Translations under genes and position numbers: made by a program
Part shown: in pieces, positions 44,099 through 53,907 of the stretch
How the letters are laid out: each line of letters starts with the position of its first letter
Numbering within the stretch: position 1 is the stretch's first letter
Assembly (NCBI RefSeq): GCF_010435965.1
Contig: NZ_JAAGAA010000007.1
Location: 124,001 to 188,000, forward strand
Reading direction: 5' to 3'
Length of the DNA stretch: 64,000 nt
Source of the DNA: Crenobacter caeni
GTDB lineage: Bacteria; Pseudomonadota; Gammaproteobacteria; Burkholderiales; Chromobacteriaceae
Notes under the pieces: generated by a model
Told to the model about the DNA's origin: nothing
Database searches by the model: none
The model's input: the letters and a program-made list of their open reading frames with translations, nothing else

Positions 44099-45025
44099 AT
44101 GACTCTTAGCGAACACAGACTGACCCACCTCAAGCAGCTGGAGGCGGAGTCCATCCATATCATCCGCGAAGTGGTAGCCGAATTCGACAAGCCGGTGATG
44201 CTCTACTCGATCGGCAAGGATTCTGCCGTGATGCTGCACCTGGCGCGCAAGGCGTTCTGGCCGGGTAAGCCGCCGTTCCCGCTGATGCACGTCGACACTA
44301 CCTGGAAGTTTGGCGACATGATCGCGCACCGCGACCGCGTCGCCCGCGAGATGGGGCTGGAATTGATCGTGCACACCAACGAGCAGGGCGTGCGCGACAA
44401 CGTCAACCCGTTCACCGTCGGCTCGGCGCGTCACACCGACGTGATGAAGACCGAGGCGCTCAAGCAGGCGCTCTCGCTGTACGGTTTTGACGCCGCCTTC
44501 GGCGGCGCGCGCCGCGACGAGGAAAAGAGCCGCGCCAAGGAGCGGGTGTTCTCCTTCCGCGACAGCCACCACCGCTGGGACCCGAAGAACCAGCGGCCCG
44601 AGCTGTGGAACCTCTACAACGCGCGCGTCAACCGCGGCGAGAGCATCCGCGTGTTCCCGCTGTCGAACTGGACCGAACTCGACATCTGGCAATACATCTG
44701 GCTGGAGAAGATCGACATCGTCCCGCTGTATTTCGCAGCCGAGCGCGAGGTGGTCGAGCGCGACGGCGCACTGATCATGATCGACGACGCGCGCATCCTC
44801 GAATACCTGAGCGACGAGGAGAAGGCGCGCATCCATAAGCGCAAGGTGCGCTTCCGTACGCTCGGCTGCTACCCGCTCACCGGCGCGGTGGACAGCGAGG
44901 CGGACACCCTGACCGACGTGATCCGCGAGATGCTGCTCACGCGCACCTCGGAGCGCCAGGGCAGGGTGATTGACCACGACCAGAGCGCGTCGATGGAAAA
45001 GAAGAAGATCGAAGGCTATTTCTGA
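44099..45025 (+). CDS. cysD: Sulfate adenylyltransferase subunit 2
   Basis: 308 residues; PP-loop ATP pyrophosphatase that, with the CysN GTPase, makes adenosine 5'-phosphosulfate from sulfate and ATP. PP-loop [17 protein letters not shown] near residue 39; [20 protein letters not shown] and [15 protein letters not shown] are family signatures. Followed by cysN 34 bases later. cysC, cysH, cysI and cysG are not in the window. Confidence 0.96.
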   Translation: MTLSEHRLTHLKQLEAESIHIIREVVAEFDKPVMLYSIGKDSAVMLHLARKAFWPGKPPFPLMHVDTTWKFGDMIAHRDRVAREMGLELIVHTNEQGVRDNVNPFTVGSARHTDVMKTEALKQALSLYGFDAAFGGARRDEEKSRAKERVFSFRDSHHRWDPKNQRPELWNLYNARVNRGESIRVFPLSNWTELDIWQYIWLEKIDIVPLYFAAEREVVERDGALIMIDDARILEYLSDEEKARIHKRKVRFRTLGCYPLTGAVDSEADTLTDVIREMLLTRTSERQGRVIDHDQSASMEKKKIEGYF

Positions 45026-45059
45026 GCGGCCGCGTCCGCAGCACAACGAGGAACACCCC

Positions 45060-46490
45060 ATGTCGCACCAGTCGGAACTGATCGCCCAGGACATCCACGC
45101 CTACCTCGCCCAGCACGAGCACAAGGATTTGCTGCGCTTCATCACCTGCGGCAACGTCGACGACGGCAAGAGCACGCTGATCGGCCGCCTCTTGCACGAC
45201 TCCAAGCTGATCTTCGAGGACCAGTTGGCCGCGATCGAGCGCGACTCGAAGAAGTTCAACACCACCGATGGCGACATTGATCTGGCCTTGCTGGTCGACG
45301 GGCTGGCCGCCGAGCGCGAGCAGGGCATCACCATCGACGTCGCGTACCGCTACTTCAGCACCGACAAGCGCAAGTTCATCATCGCCGACTGCCCGGGGCA
45401 CGAGCAGTACACGCGCAATATGGCGACCGGCGCGTCGACCTGCAACCTCGCGGTGATCCTGATCGACGCGCGCTACGGCGTGAAGACGCAGACCCGCCGC
45501 CACAGCCATATCGTCAGCCTGTTGGGCGTGCGCCACGTCATCGTCGCCGTCAACAAGATGGATCTCACCGGCTTTGACGAGGCGGTGTTCGAGCGCATCC
45601 GCGCCGACTACCTGGCCTTCGCCGGCGAGCTGGGGCTTGCCGACATCCGCTTCGTGCCGATCTCGGCCTTGCGCGGCGATAATGTGGTCGAGGCTAGCGC
45701 GCACACGCCGTGGTACGACGGACCGACGCTGATGTCGCTCTTGGAATCGGTCGAGGTCGGCCACGACACCGCGCTTGGCGCGTTCCGCCTGCCGGTGCAG
45801 TACGTGAACCGGCCCAACCTCGATTTTCGTGGCTTTGCCGGCACCGTCGCCGCAGGCAGCGTGGCCGTTGGCGACACCGTACGCGTGCTGCCGGCCGGTA
45901 CCGCAAGCCGGGTGAAGGCGATTATCGCGTATGAGGCGGCGCTGCCTACAGCGTTCGCGCAGCAGGCGGTGACGCTGCAGCTGGAAGACGAAATCGACGT
46001 GTCGCGCGGCGACATGCTGGTGAAGGCAGGCGAGGCCGAGCCTTGGGTGACGCAGGCGCTCGCGGCGGACCTGGTGTGGCTGGACACCCGAGCGCTGGAA
46101 GTCGGTCGCGAGTACCGGGTGAAGTTCGCCGGCAAGACTGTGGCCGGCCGCGTCAGCGCGATCCGCCACCGCGTCGACGTCAACACCCGCGAGAAGGTGG
46201 CGGCCGACACCCTGCAGCTGAACGAGATCGCCGAAGTCGAGCTTCTGCTGAACGCGCCGGTGGTGGTCGACGCCTATACCGCGTGCCGCGGCACCGGCAG
46301 CTTCATCCTGATCGACCGCGCCAGCAACGCGACGGCCGCCGCCGGCATGGTGCGCGAGCCCATCGCGGCCGCAGCCGGCACGCCGGACGACGAACTCGCC
46401 CACTACCGAGCGTTCGAAGTCGAGCTCAACGCGCTGGTGCGCCGCTACTTCCCGCACTGGGAGGCGAAGGATATCGCCAGGTTGCGCTAA
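45060..46490 (+). CDS. cysN: Sulfate adenylyltransferase subunit 1
   Basis: 476 residues from the ATG at 45060 ([17 protein letters not shown]). Elongation-factor-type GTPase: G1 [16 protein letters not shown]2/effector region [15 protein letters not shown]3 [10 protein letters not shown]4 NKMD. GTP hydrolysis drives the unfavourable adenylation of sulfate catalysed by CysD. There is no fused APS kinase (CysC) domain: the protein ends after the beta-barrel domains. A strong terminator follows. Confidence 0.96.
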   Translation: MSHQSELIAQDIHAYLAQHEHKDLLRFITCGNVDDGKSTLIGRLLHDSKLIFEDQLAAIERDSKKFNTTDGDIDLALLVDGLAAEREQGITIDVAYRYFSTDKRKFIIADCPGHEQYTRNMATGASTCNLAVILIDARYGVKTQTRRHSHIVSLLGVRHVIVAVNKMDLTGFDEAVFERIRADYLAFAGELGLADIRFVPISALRGDNVVEASAHTPWYDGPTLMSLLESVEVGHDTALGAFRLPVQYVNRPNLDFRGFAGTVAAGSVAVGDTVRVLPAGTASRVKAIIAYEAALPTAFAQQAVTLQLEDEIDVSRGDMLVKAGEAEPWVTQALAADLVWLDTRALEVGREYRVKFAGKTVAGRVSAIRHRVDVNTREKVAADTLQLNEIAEVELLLNAPVVVDAYTACRGTGSFILIDRASNATAAAGMVREPIAAAAGTPDDELAHYRAFEVELNALVRRYFPHWEAKDIARLR

Positions 46491-46509
46491 GCGTCCCACC
46501 ACCCTCCCG

Positions 46510-46553
46510 AACCGCCCGCAGGCCTTAGCAAGCCTGCGGGCGGTTTGCTTTTT
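46510..46553 (+). terminator. Strong Rho-independent terminator of cysDN
   Basis: AACCGCCCGCAGGC (46510-46523) and GCCTGCGGGCGGTT (46532-46545) form a perfect 14-bp stem with an 8-base loop, followed by TTGCTTTTTC. It separates the sulfate genes from the exopolysaccharide locus. Confidence 0.95.
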
Positions 46554-46649
46554 CTCGCCTTGGAACTCCTTGTCAGTGAGCCTTTTGTTTTGCCCTATCG
46601 CTACCTGCGGCTGCCCTGATAAGCAGATGTTTTGAATGGCGGTATCGGT

Positions 46650-46678
46650 TTGACACGTGTTTTTTCGCTGCCTATGAA
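46650..46678 (+). promoter_or_regulatory. Near-consensus sigma-70 promoter of the exopolysaccharide locus
   Basis: Perfect -35 TTGACA (46650-46655), exact 17-base spacer and -10 TATGAA (46673-46678). The predicted start near 46685 leaves a leader of about 36 bases to the ATG at 46721. It is the strongest promoter match in the window and implies substantial basal transcription of the locus. Confidence 0.75.
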
Positions 46679-46720
46679 ACATGCATGTGGCAGGTGGTGC
46701 CGCCGATCACGCGAGGCTAC

Positions 46721-48142
46721 ATGGACAAGCAATCCTTCTTCTCCCAGCATCCTCACTCGGTCCAGCCGGTGTCTCCGCTGCTGCGGCCGGCGAGGACCGC
46801 AGGCGTCGCCGCTTCGGTGTCGGCGCTGACCGACCCGGCCGCCTTCGCGCTCGGCGTACTGTGCGGTGCGCTACTGCTGCAGGGGAGCGTGGGCCTGCCA
46901 GCCGTCTTGCTCGCCGCGCTGGTGTTCGTGTGCAACCTGCCCGGACGCAGCCGTCTGGAAGACCGCCTGCCCGCACTCTTCTCGGCACTCATCTGGCGCT
47001 GGCTCCTGAATGTCGCCGCGCTGGCCGCGCTGGTACGGCTCTTCGGCGTGAGTGGGGTGTTCGGCCACCCGCACCTTGCGCTCGCACTCACGCTGCCGCC
47101 CTTGTTGGCCGTACTCGGCCAGTTGCTGCTGCGTCTGGTGCTGCCACCTCTGCGCGCGCGTTTCGCCCAGGAAGCAATCTTCATCGGGCTCACCGCGCAC
47201 GGTGAGGTGCTCGCGCGCTATCTCGCGTGCAGCCCGAGCGCGGCTTGCCGGGTGCTAGGCTTCTTCGACGACCGCCCGAGCGAGCGCACCGCCCACTCCG
47301 GCCTGCCCAGGCTGGGCAAGATGGCGGACGTTGCCCAGTACGTGCGCGAACACCACGTCGGCCATATCTACATCACGCTGGCGATGTCGAGCCAGCCGCG
47401 CATCCTGCAACTGCTGGACGCGCTGCGCGACACCACCGCTTCCATCCACTTCGTCCCCGACGTGTTCGTCACCGACCTGATCCAGGGGCGCATCGAAACG
47501 GTCGGCGGCATGCCGGTGATCGCGGTATGCGACTCGCCCTTCGTCGGCTGGAACGCGCTCTTGAAGCGCGGCAGCGACCTTGTGCTCGCCTCGCTGATCC
47601 TCGTGCTGATCTCGGTGCCGATGCTGCTGATCGCGCTGGGGGTCAAGCTCACCTCGCCGGGGCCGGTGGTGTTCCGCCAGCGCCGCTACGGGCTCGATGG
47701 CCACGAGATCGTCGTCTACAAGTTCCGTTCGATGACGGTGTGCGAGGACGGCGCCCAGATCCGTCAGGCCAGCAAGGATGACCAGCGCGTCACGCCGTTT
47801 GGCGCCTTCCTGCGCCGCACCTCGCTCGACGAGCTGCCGCAGTTCATCAACGTGCTGCAGGGGCGGATGAGCATCGTCGGCCCGCGCCCGCACGCCATCG
47901 CGCACAACGAGGCGTACCGCAAGCTGATCAAGGGCTACATGGTCCGCCACAAGGTGCGCCCCGGCATCACCGGGCTTGCCCAGGTGTCCGGCTGCCGCGG
48001 CGAGACCGACACCCTGGACAAGATGCGCCGACGCATCGAGTACGACCTCGACTACCTGCGCCATTGGTCGCTGCTGCTCGACATCAAGATCATCCTGCGC
48101 ACCGTCTTGACGGTAGCGGGCGGCGACAAGCAGGCGTACTAG
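46721..48142 (+). CDS. Undecaprenyl-phosphate phosphoglycosyl transferase (WcaJ/EpsB-like)
   Basis: 473 residues from the ATG at 46721. Four or five N-terminal membrane spans, a CoA-binding-like central domain (EAIFIGLTAHGEVLARYLA...FFDDRPSE), a fifth span, then the bacterial sugar transferase domain: KLTSPGPVVFRQRRYGLDG, YKFRSM, and the Asp-Glu catalytic pair in RRTSLDELPQFINVL. These enzymes transfer a sugar-1-phosphate, often glucose, to undecaprenyl phosphate to begin a polysaccharide repeat unit. First gene of the locus, next to its promoter. It ends 89 bases before the methyltransferase gene. Confidence 0.92.
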   Translation: MDKQSFFSQHPHSVQPVSPLLRPARTAGVAASVSALTDPAAFALGVLCGALLLQGSVGLPAVLLAALVFVCNLPGRSRLEDRLPALFSALIWRWLLNVAALAALVRLFGVSGVFGHPHLALALTLPPLLAVLGQLLLRLVLPPLRARFAQEAIFIGLTAHGEVLARYLACSPSAACRVLGFFDDRPSERTAHSGLPRLGKMADVAQYVREHHVGHIYITLAMSSQPRILQLLDALRDTTASIHFVPDVFVTDLIQGRIETVGGMPVIAVCDSPFVGWNALLKRGSDLVLASLILVLISVPMLLIALGVKLTSPGPVVFRQRRYGLDGHEIVVYKFRSMTVCEDGAQIRQASKDDQRVTPFGAFLRRTSLDELPQFINVLQGRMSIVGPRPHAIAHNEAYRKLIKGYMVRHKVRPGITGLAQVSGCRGETDTLDKMRRRIEYDLDYLRHWSLLLDIKIILRTVLTVAGGDKQAY

Positions 48143-48231
48143 GCGCGCGGGCAGGACCTGCCATACACAATCCGGGCCTGAACTTTCCTGTCGGCATTGA
48201 ACAGGCCACAGACCAGCGAGAAGGGGAGAAC

Positions 48232-49467
48232 ATGCACACCAACTGCCGTTTCTGCGGGCATTCCGCACACCATGTAGTCGCCGACCTGGGCATGCAGCCC
48301 TTGTCGAACGCGCTGCGCGCCGAGAAGCAGTCCAACGATATGGAACGCTTCTATCCGCTGGGGGCGCTGGTGTGCGAGCACTGCCTGCTGGTGCAGGCGC
48401 CGGGCAGCGAGGAGGCGAGTGAGATCTTCTCCGAGCATTACCCGTATTTCTCCTCGTGCTCGGACACCTGGCTTGCCCACGCCCGCGATTACGCGCGCGA
48501 AGTGATCGGGCGTTTCGGCCTGAACGCCGACAGACTGGTCGTCGAGATCGCCTGCAACGACGGTTACTTACTGCGCTGGTTCCTGGACGCCGGCATCCCG
48601 GTGCTCGGCGTCGAGCCGACGCTGGATACCGCCCAGGCTGCGCGCGCGCTCGGCATCCCGGTCAACGTCGAGTTCTTCGGCCGCGCGTACGCGACGCGGC
48701 TGCGCGAAGAGGGCTTCGCCGCCGACCTGATGCCGGCCAACAACGTGGTCGCCCACGTGCCAGACATCAACGATTTCGTCGGCGGCTTCGCGATCCTGCT
48801 GAAAGAAAACGGCGTGGCGACCTTCGAGTTCCACCACGCGCTCAACCTGCTCGAGAAACTGCAGTTCGACACCATCTACCACGAGCACTTCTATTACCAC
48901 TCACTGACGACCTTCAAGCAGATCCTCGCAGCGAACGGCTTGGCGCTCTTCGACGTCGAGGAGTTGCCGACCCACGGCGGCTCGCTCCGTGTCTACGCGC
49001 AGCGCGCCGACACCGGCCGTCACCCGCTCAGCCCGCGCGTAGCCGCGCTGCTTGCCAAGGAGCGTGAGGCGGGGCTGGACCAACTCGCGACCTACCTCGA
49101 CTTCAACGAGCGGGTGGTCGCGCGCAAGCAGGAGATCCTGCAGTTCCTGATCGACGCCAGGCGCGCGGGCAAGCGCATCGCCGCGGTCGGCGCGCCGGCC
49201 AAGGGCAACACCCTGCTCAATTACCTTGGGGTGCGTGGCGACACCATCCGCTACACGGTCGACCATACGCCGGCCAAGCAGGGCTTGTATCTGCCCGGCT
49301 CGCACATCCCGGTCAAGTCGCCCGAGCAGGTGTTCATCGACAAGCCGGACTACCTGATCCTGTTGCCGTGGAACTGGCGCGACGAGCTGATGCACAAGTT
49401 TTCCGGCATCCGCGAGTGGGGCGGGCGCTTCGTGGTGTTCTGCCCCGAGATCGAGGTGATCGAATGA
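48232..49467 (+). CDS. SAM-dependent sugar C-methyltransferase
   Basis: 411 residues from the ATG at 48232, after AAGGGGAG. N-terminal zinc-binding module with CRFCG (residues 5-9) and VCEHC (about 46-50), the hypo-methyltransferase/TylCIII arrangement; SAM motif I VEIACNDGYLLRWFL near residue 102; general-base region YHEHFYYHS; and the C-terminal GAPAKGNTLLNYLG domain. Relatives (TylCIII, NovU, EvaC) C-methylate a nucleotide-linked 3- or 4-keto-deoxysugar to give a branched sugar. It overlaps the next gene by four bases, so a methyl-branched component of the exopolysaccharide is likely but unproven. Confidence 0.85.
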   Translation: MHTNCRFCGHSAHHVVADLGMQPLSNALRAEKQSNDMERFYPLGALVCEHCLLVQAPGSEEASEIFSEHYPYFSSCSDTWLAHARDYAREVIGRFGLNADRLVVEIACNDGYLLRWFLDAGIPVLGVEPTLDTAQAARALGIPVNVEFFGRAYATRLREEGFAADLMPANNVVAHVPDINDFVGGFAILLKENGVATFEFHHALNLLEKLQFDTIYHEHFYYHSLTTFKQILAANGLALFDVEELPTHGGSLRVYAQRADTGRHPLSPRVAALLAKEREAGLDQLATYLDFNERVVARKQEILQFLIDARRAGKRIAAVGAPAKGNTLLNYLGVRGDTIRYTVDHTPAKQGLYLPGSHIPVKSPEQVFIDKPDYLILLPWNWRDELMHKFSGIREWGGRFVVFCPEIEVIE

Positions 49468-50669
49468 GCGGTGTGCCCTGGCATGGCGGGCAGGGAGGCA
49501 GGGTTGCCCGTGTCGGCCTGGTGGGTACCGGGCCGATGGCTGAGAGCTTCGCGCGCATGCTTGCCAGGCATTGTCCGGACCTCGTGTTGTCCGGCGTGCT
49601 CACCCGGCGCCCGCTGGGCAGCGTGACGGGTTTCGCGCCGGCACTGTTGACGGATTCTATCGACGCGCTGGTCGACAGCGCCGACATCGTCGTCGAGATG
49701 ACGGGCGACGTGCTGCACGGTACCGACGTCTGCGCGCGCGCGCTCAATGCCGGTCGGCCGGTGGCGACGCTCAACGCCGAACTGCACGTCACCACCGGCT
49801 CGTACCTCGCCACGCTCGGCGCATTCAGCGAAGCCGAGGGCGACCAACCCGGCTCGCTTGCCGCGCTGGCCGAAGACGTGCGCGCGATGGGCTTTTCGCC
49901 TTTGGTGTACGGCAACATGAAGGGTTTTCTCGACCTCAATCCGTCGCCGGAAAACATGGCGTACTGGGCGGCGCGCCAGGGCATCAGTGTGCCCAACGCG
50001 ACCGGCGCGACTGACGGCAGCAAGGTGCAGATCGAGCAGGTGCTGGTCGGCAACGGCCTGGGTGGCAACATCGCGTGCGTGGGGCTGGCCGGCCCAGAGG
50101 CCAACAGCCTGGCCGCAGGCGCGGCCAGGCTGGCGGAACTTGCCCGTGCGCGCGGAGAGGTGCTGTCCGACTACGTGCTCGCCGACGGCTGGGCGCCGAC
50201 CGGCGTGTTCGTGGTCGCCCGCCACGACGAGGATCAGGCAGCCTTGCTCGAGTACTTCAAGCTGGGCCCCGGGCCGGACTACCTGCTGGTCAAGCCCTAC
50301 CACCTCTGCTCGCTCGAGGTGGCCAAGACGGTGCGCCGCCTGCTCGCCGGTGGCCCGGTGCTGCTTAACAATGGTGCGGCGCCGCGTCTGGGGATGGCGG
50401 CGCTCGCCAAGCGCGGCCTGCCGGCGGGCACCTGCCTCGCGCGCGGCGCGGGCAGCTTCGAAGTGCGCGGTGTCGCCATCGAGCTCTCCGCCCACCCGCA
50501 CCATGTACCGTTGGGGCTGCTCGCCGGTGCGCGGCTCACCCGTGCCGTGCAGGCTGGCGAGATGCTTCTGCTCGATGGTGTCGAGCTGGCCGACCACCCG
50601 GCGGTGGCGATCGGCCTTGCGCAGGCCGCGGGCAGTACGTTGTCGCACATGCAGGGGGGCGGGTCTTGA
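49464..50669 (+). CDS. SAF-domain NAD(P)-dependent oxidoreductase
   Basis: 401 residues. Rossmann start ARVGLVGTGPMAESFARML (residues 15-33), dehydrogenase core with YGNMKGFLDLNPSPEN and ATDGSKVQIEQVL, resembling homoserine-dehydrogenase-like proteins, and a C-terminal SAF domain (LAKRGLPAGTCLARGAG). Family members are scattered in polysaccharide and flagellin-glycan clusters; their substrates are mostly unknown. It overlaps both the methyltransferase gene (ATGA) and the GT14 gene (TTGA), so the three are translationally coupled. I infer it oxidises or reduces a sugar or sugar-acid intermediate for the methyltransferase product. Confidence 0.75.
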   Translation: MSGVPWHGGQGGRVARVGLVGTGPMAESFARMLARHCPDLVLSGVLTRRPLGSVTGFAPALLTDSIDALVDSADIVVEMTGDVLHGTDVCARALNAGRPVATLNAELHVTTGSYLATLGAFSEAEGDQPGSLAALAEDVRAMGFSPLVYGNMKGFLDLNPSPENMAYWAARQGISVPNATGATDGSKVQIEQVLVGNGLGGNIACVGLAGPEANSLAAGAARLAELARARGEVLSDYVLADGWAPTGVFVVARHDEDQAALLEYFKLGPGPDYLLVKPYHLCSLEVAKTVRRLLAGGPVLLNNGAAPRLGMAALAKRGLPAGTCLARGAGSFEVRGVAIELSAHPHHVPLGLLAGARLTRAVQAGEMLLLDGVELADHPAVAIGLAQAAGSTLSHMQGGGS

Positions 50670-51631
50670 TCAGCTACGTGATCGTCGCCTACCACCAGCC
50701 GACCTTCCTGCGCCGGCTGGTCGACGCGCTGCGCGCGCCAGACGTGTACTTTTATATCCATATTGACGCGCGCGTCGATATCGCCCCTTTCTTGCAGCAA
50801 CTGCCGGCAGACGAAAGCGTACGCTATCTGCAGAGCCGGCACGCGTGCAATTGGGGGGGCTACGGTCTGGTCGAAGCTTTCCTCGCCGGTGCGCGGGCTG
50901 CGCTCGCCGACGCTCGCGAAGGCTACATCGTTACCCTGTGCGGCAGTACCTACCCCCTGCAGCCTCCCCAGGCGATCCGCCGTTTCCTCGAAGCGTCTCC
51001 CGGTACCTGTTACCTGACCTGGTTCGGAGAAGGGTTTCACCGCCACCACCTGTCCTGGCGCCTCAGCCGCCGGCCCTTGCCGCTGCAGTGCCCGCCCAGC
51101 AGGGGTGTGGACGTACTGCTGTTGCCCACGTTCAACCCGCGCAAGATTTTTGCTTCGCGCGAGACCTTCTGGCTGTGGCTTTGCAATCTGGACGCGTACT
51201 TCTGCCGGCGCAAGGTTCCGGCCTGTGTCGGCCAGATCAGCGGCGGTGAGGGGTGGACCATGTTCCCGACCGATTACTGGCGGCGCATCTTCGCCTGGCT
51301 CGCCGAAAACCCGGAATTCGAGGCATTTTTCCGTGAAGTGTGGATCGGCGGCGAGCTTTTTTTCACGACGCTACATGGCGCGCTCCCCGCGCCCCATCGA
51401 CCGCTGCCGTGGTTCATAGACTGGGAAGGCGAGCGCGACGGCTCGCCGGCGCTGCTGTCGAGCGACGACGACTTCGAGTGTGTTACCGCGTCGGGCGCGC
51501 TGTTCGCCCGCAAGTTCGACGCGGTGAAAAGCGCGCGCATCCTCGAACGGATCGACGCCGAATGCTTGGGACGGGCTACGGCAGGGGGAGGCAACACGGC
51601 AACGGCAGCGCCTCAGCTGGCGGGTGGCTGA
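50666..51631 (+). CDS. Core-2/I-branching-like glycosyltransferase (GT14 family)
   Basis: 321 residues. Starts with TTG at 50666, overlapping the previous stop. The N terminus ISYVIVAYHQPTFLRRLVDA followed by FYIHIDARVD, then TLCGSTYPLQPPQAIRRFLE and the acceptor-side GGEGWTMFPTDYW motif are typical of the bacterial beta-1,6-N-acetylglucosaminyltransferase-like (GT14/xylosyltransferase) family. It lacks a membrane span and should act at the cytoplasmic face, adding a sugar to the repeat unit. No metal-binding DxD is expected in this family. Confidence 0.8.
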   Translation: MISYVIVAYHQPTFLRRLVDALRAPDVYFYIHIDARVDIAPFLQQLPADESVRYLQSRHACNWGGYGLVEAFLAGARAALADAREGYIVTLCGSTYPLQPPQAIRRFLEASPGTCYLTWFGEGFHRHHLSWRLSRRPLPLQCPPSRGVDVLLLPTFNPRKIFASRETFWLWLCNLDAYFCRRKVPACVGQISGGEGWTMFPTDYWRRIFAWLAENPEFEAFFREVWIGGELFFTTLHGALPAPHRPLPWFIDWEGERDGSPALLSSDDDFECVTASGALFARKFDAVKSARILERIDAECLGRATAGGGNTATAAPQLAGG

Positions 51632-51773
51632 GGTATGCCGGGCGCTCAGATGGTAGGGCGCGGACAAGTTGTATGACATGACAATTGCGGTGGCTGTTCT
51701 ACGATTCATAGAAAAGCGCAATGTCATCTGGCGGTGATCTGATGGGGATCCGTCTGTTCAAGGGGGAATTCAT

Positions 51774-52943
51774 ATGACTAGTTATCGGCAAGCCGTTTGC
51801 GGGCGCATCGCGCCAAGCTTGTCCGTGCTCGCGGCGGCGGTGGGCGTGCTGCTGCCTGGCACCGCTGCCGCCGATACGCTGGATACCGTCCAATGGCGGG
51901 CAGGCGTGCGCGAGGTGTACGACGACAACCTGTTCGCCAGACCGCCGGAAAAGGATCCGGTCAGCGACTGGATGACCCGTGTCGACGCCGGCGTGTCGCT
52001 GGACAAACAGTGGGGGCGGCAGCGCGTACAGCTGGACCTGGGCGTCGTCGATTACCGCTACCGCGACTACGACAACAACGACTTCACCGCGACCCCTTAT
52101 CAGGCGGTGTGGCAGTGGGCGGTCGGCAATGACGTGAGCGGCGAGTTTCGGCTTTCGCGTGAAGAGAGTCCGGATCTGACCGACCCTGCGTTTGGCGCGA
52201 GTACGGTCAACGTCCGTAAACGCGATTACCAGCGGGCCGGCGTGCAGTGGCAGTTTCATCCATCGTGGCTGCTACTGGGCGCGCTGGACCGGGATAAATC
52301 CAGCTATAGCGCGCTCACCTCGACACCGGATGAAACCTTGAGTTCTGCCGAGTTGGGGGTGCGTTACCTGAGCGGTAAGGGCAGCTTCGTCGAGCTGTTG
52401 GCTCGCTCCGGTGAAGGTGAACAGCAATTTTTCCGCGACTTCCGGGAGCGACAGGCCGGGCTGTCGGGCGAATGGGCTGTCAGCGAGAAGCTGCGCGCAT
52501 GGTTGGGCTGGGGGCGCCTGTCCCGCGACTACGACACGCGCTCCGACCTTGATTACTCGGGGGATACCTGGCGTGCCGGCGTGCGCTGGCAGGCGACGGG
52601 CAAGATCGACCTGACCCTGTCGGCCGACCAGAAAGTCGAATCGCAACTGCTTTACCGGTCACGGACGGTACGCAGCTGGTCGTTCGAGCCACGCTGGCAG
52701 CTCAGTCATAGGGTGACGGCACGGGCCTCATATGTGCATTCGAGCGCCGCGTACGAGCAGGCGCTGCCGGTGCTGGGCAAGCGGGACGACCGCACCCGGG
52801 TTGGGTCGCTCTCCCTGGACTGGCAACTGACCGACCCACTCAAGCTCAGCGCCCAGTGGCAGCATGAAAAGCGAAGCTCCAGCTACCCCGGTCTGGATTA
52901 CACCCGGCAAGGCTATTGGCTTGGATTGGGGTTGGCATTTTGA
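51774..52943 (+). CDS. epsL: Outer-membrane beta-barrel exopolysaccharide protein EpsL
   Basis: 389 residues with a signal peptide cut near LPGTAAADTLDTV, followed by alternating amphipathic strands (about 16) and a C-terminal aromatic strand ending YWLGLGLAF, the pattern of an outer-membrane barrel. Matches the EpsL protein of exosortase-B-linked methanolan-type loci; EpsL is thought to form or assist the export pore. There are 142 bases upstream with a short dyad (TTCTA...TAGAA, 51700-51716 region) but no clear promoter. Confidence 0.82.
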   Translation: MTSYRQAVCGRIAPSLSVLAAAVGVLLPGTAAADTLDTVQWRAGVREVYDDNLFARPPEKDPVSDWMTRVDAGVSLDKQWGRQRVQLDLGVVDYRYRDYDNNDFTATPYQAVWQWAVGNDVSGEFRLSREESPDLTDPAFGASTVNVRKRDYQRAGVQWQFHPSWLLLGALDRDKSSYSALTSTPDETLSSAELGVRYLSGKGSFVELLARSGEGEQQFFRDFRERQAGLSGEWAVSEKLRAWLGWGRLSRDYDTRSDLDYSGDTWRAGVRWQATGKIDLTLSADQKVESQLLYRSRTVRSWSFEPRWQLSHRVTARASYVHSSAAYEQALPVLGKRDDRTRVGSLSLDWQLTDPLKLSAQWQHEKRSSSYPGLDYTRQGYWLGLGLAF

Positions 52944-52970
52944 CCGCCACATGTCGATTTGATTTGAGCA

Positions 52971-52998
52971 TTGAAAGAACTTGTCGTTGTTCTATTAA
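52971..52998 (+). promoter_or_regulatory. Predicted promoter of epsE
   Basis: TTGAAA (52971-52976), a 16-base spacer and TATTAA (52993-52998), followed by more AT-rich sequence. The predicted start lies near 53005, about 64 bases before the epsE ATG, implying a second transcription start within the locus. Confidence 0.5.
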
Positions 52999-53068
52999 TA
53001 ATCATCGGCCGTTGGTGCTGGTGCACGGATGCGCAGGCGATGCCGGCTGATCAAACGAGGAGATGAGC

Positions 53069-53893
53069 ATGTCGAAGTCAGTCGACCGCCTGTATGACCG
53101 AGCGTTCCGGGTGCTGCTGTTGTCCGGCGCGCTGGCGGGTAGCGTCCAGGCCGCGCAGCCCGACGAATACCGGCTGGCACCGGGTGACCAGATCCGCGTG
53201 CAGGTATTCCAGAACCCTGACCTGACCCTGGACGCCCGCGTCGGCGAGAGCGGCTTCATCAGCTACCCGCTGGTCGGCAAGGTCAAGGTCGGCGGCCTGC
53301 CGCTGGACGGTGCCGAGGCGCTGCTCGCCGCAGCCCTCAAGAAGGGCGGTTACGTGCAGCAGCCGCAGGTCAATATCGCCCTGTTGCAGGTGCGCGGCAA
53401 CCAGGCGTCGGTATTGGGCCAAGTCAACCGCCCCGGCCGGTTCCCGCTGGAGACCGCCAACACCACGGTCACCGACCTGCTCGCGCAGGCGGGTGGCGTG
53501 GCGGCCGGCGGTGCCGATACGGTGGTGCTGACCGGTGCGCGCGACGGCAAGCCTTTTCGCACCGAAATCGACGTGCCGGCGATCTACCGCGCGTCGCAAG
53601 GCGGCAGCACCGGCGCGCTGGTGGTGCAGCCGGGCGACGTGCTCTTTGTCGACCGTGCGCCGGTCTACTACATCTACGGCGAGGCGCAGCGCCCGGGGGC
53701 GTACCGGGTCGAGCGCGGCATGACGCTTAGGCAGGCGCTGGCGCAAGGCGGCGGACCTACCGTACGCGGCACCGAGCGTTCGCTCAAGGTCGAGCGCCGT
53801 GCGGCCGACGGCAGTTTTCAGGCACTCAAGCTCGACATGAACGCGCCGATTCAGCCGGACGACGTGATCTACGTGCCGGAAAGCCTGTTCTGA
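53069..53893 (+). CDS. epsE: Polysaccharide export protein EpsE (Wza family)
   Basis: 274 residues from the ATG at 53069; the upstream AGGAG (53058-53062) touches the other in-frame ATG at 53063 and suits the later start. Signal peptide (VLLLSGALAGSVQAAQ) without a lipobox Cys, then a Poly_export domain (YRLAPGDQIRVQVFQNPDLT) and two SLBB-type repeats (GQVNRPGRFPLETANTTVTD and GEAQRPGAYRVERGMTLRQ). Probably forms a periplasmic or outer-membrane channel for the polymer with EpsL. EpsF follows 14 bases later. Confidence 0.92.
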   Translation: MSKSVDRLYDRAFRVLLLSGALAGSVQAAQPDEYRLAPGDQIRVQVFQNPDLTLDARVGESGFISYPLVGKVKVGGLPLDGAEALLAAALKKGGYVQQPQVNIALLQVRGNQASVLGQVNRPGRFPLETANTTVTDLLAQAGGVAAGGADTVVLTGARDGKPFRTEIDVPAIYRASQGGSTGALVVQPGDVLFVDRAPVYYIYGEAQRPGAYRVERGMTLRQALAQGGGPTVRGTERSLKVERRAADGSFQALKLDMNAPIQPDDVIYVPESLF

Positions 53894-53907
53894 GTGCGGG
53901 AGGAACC

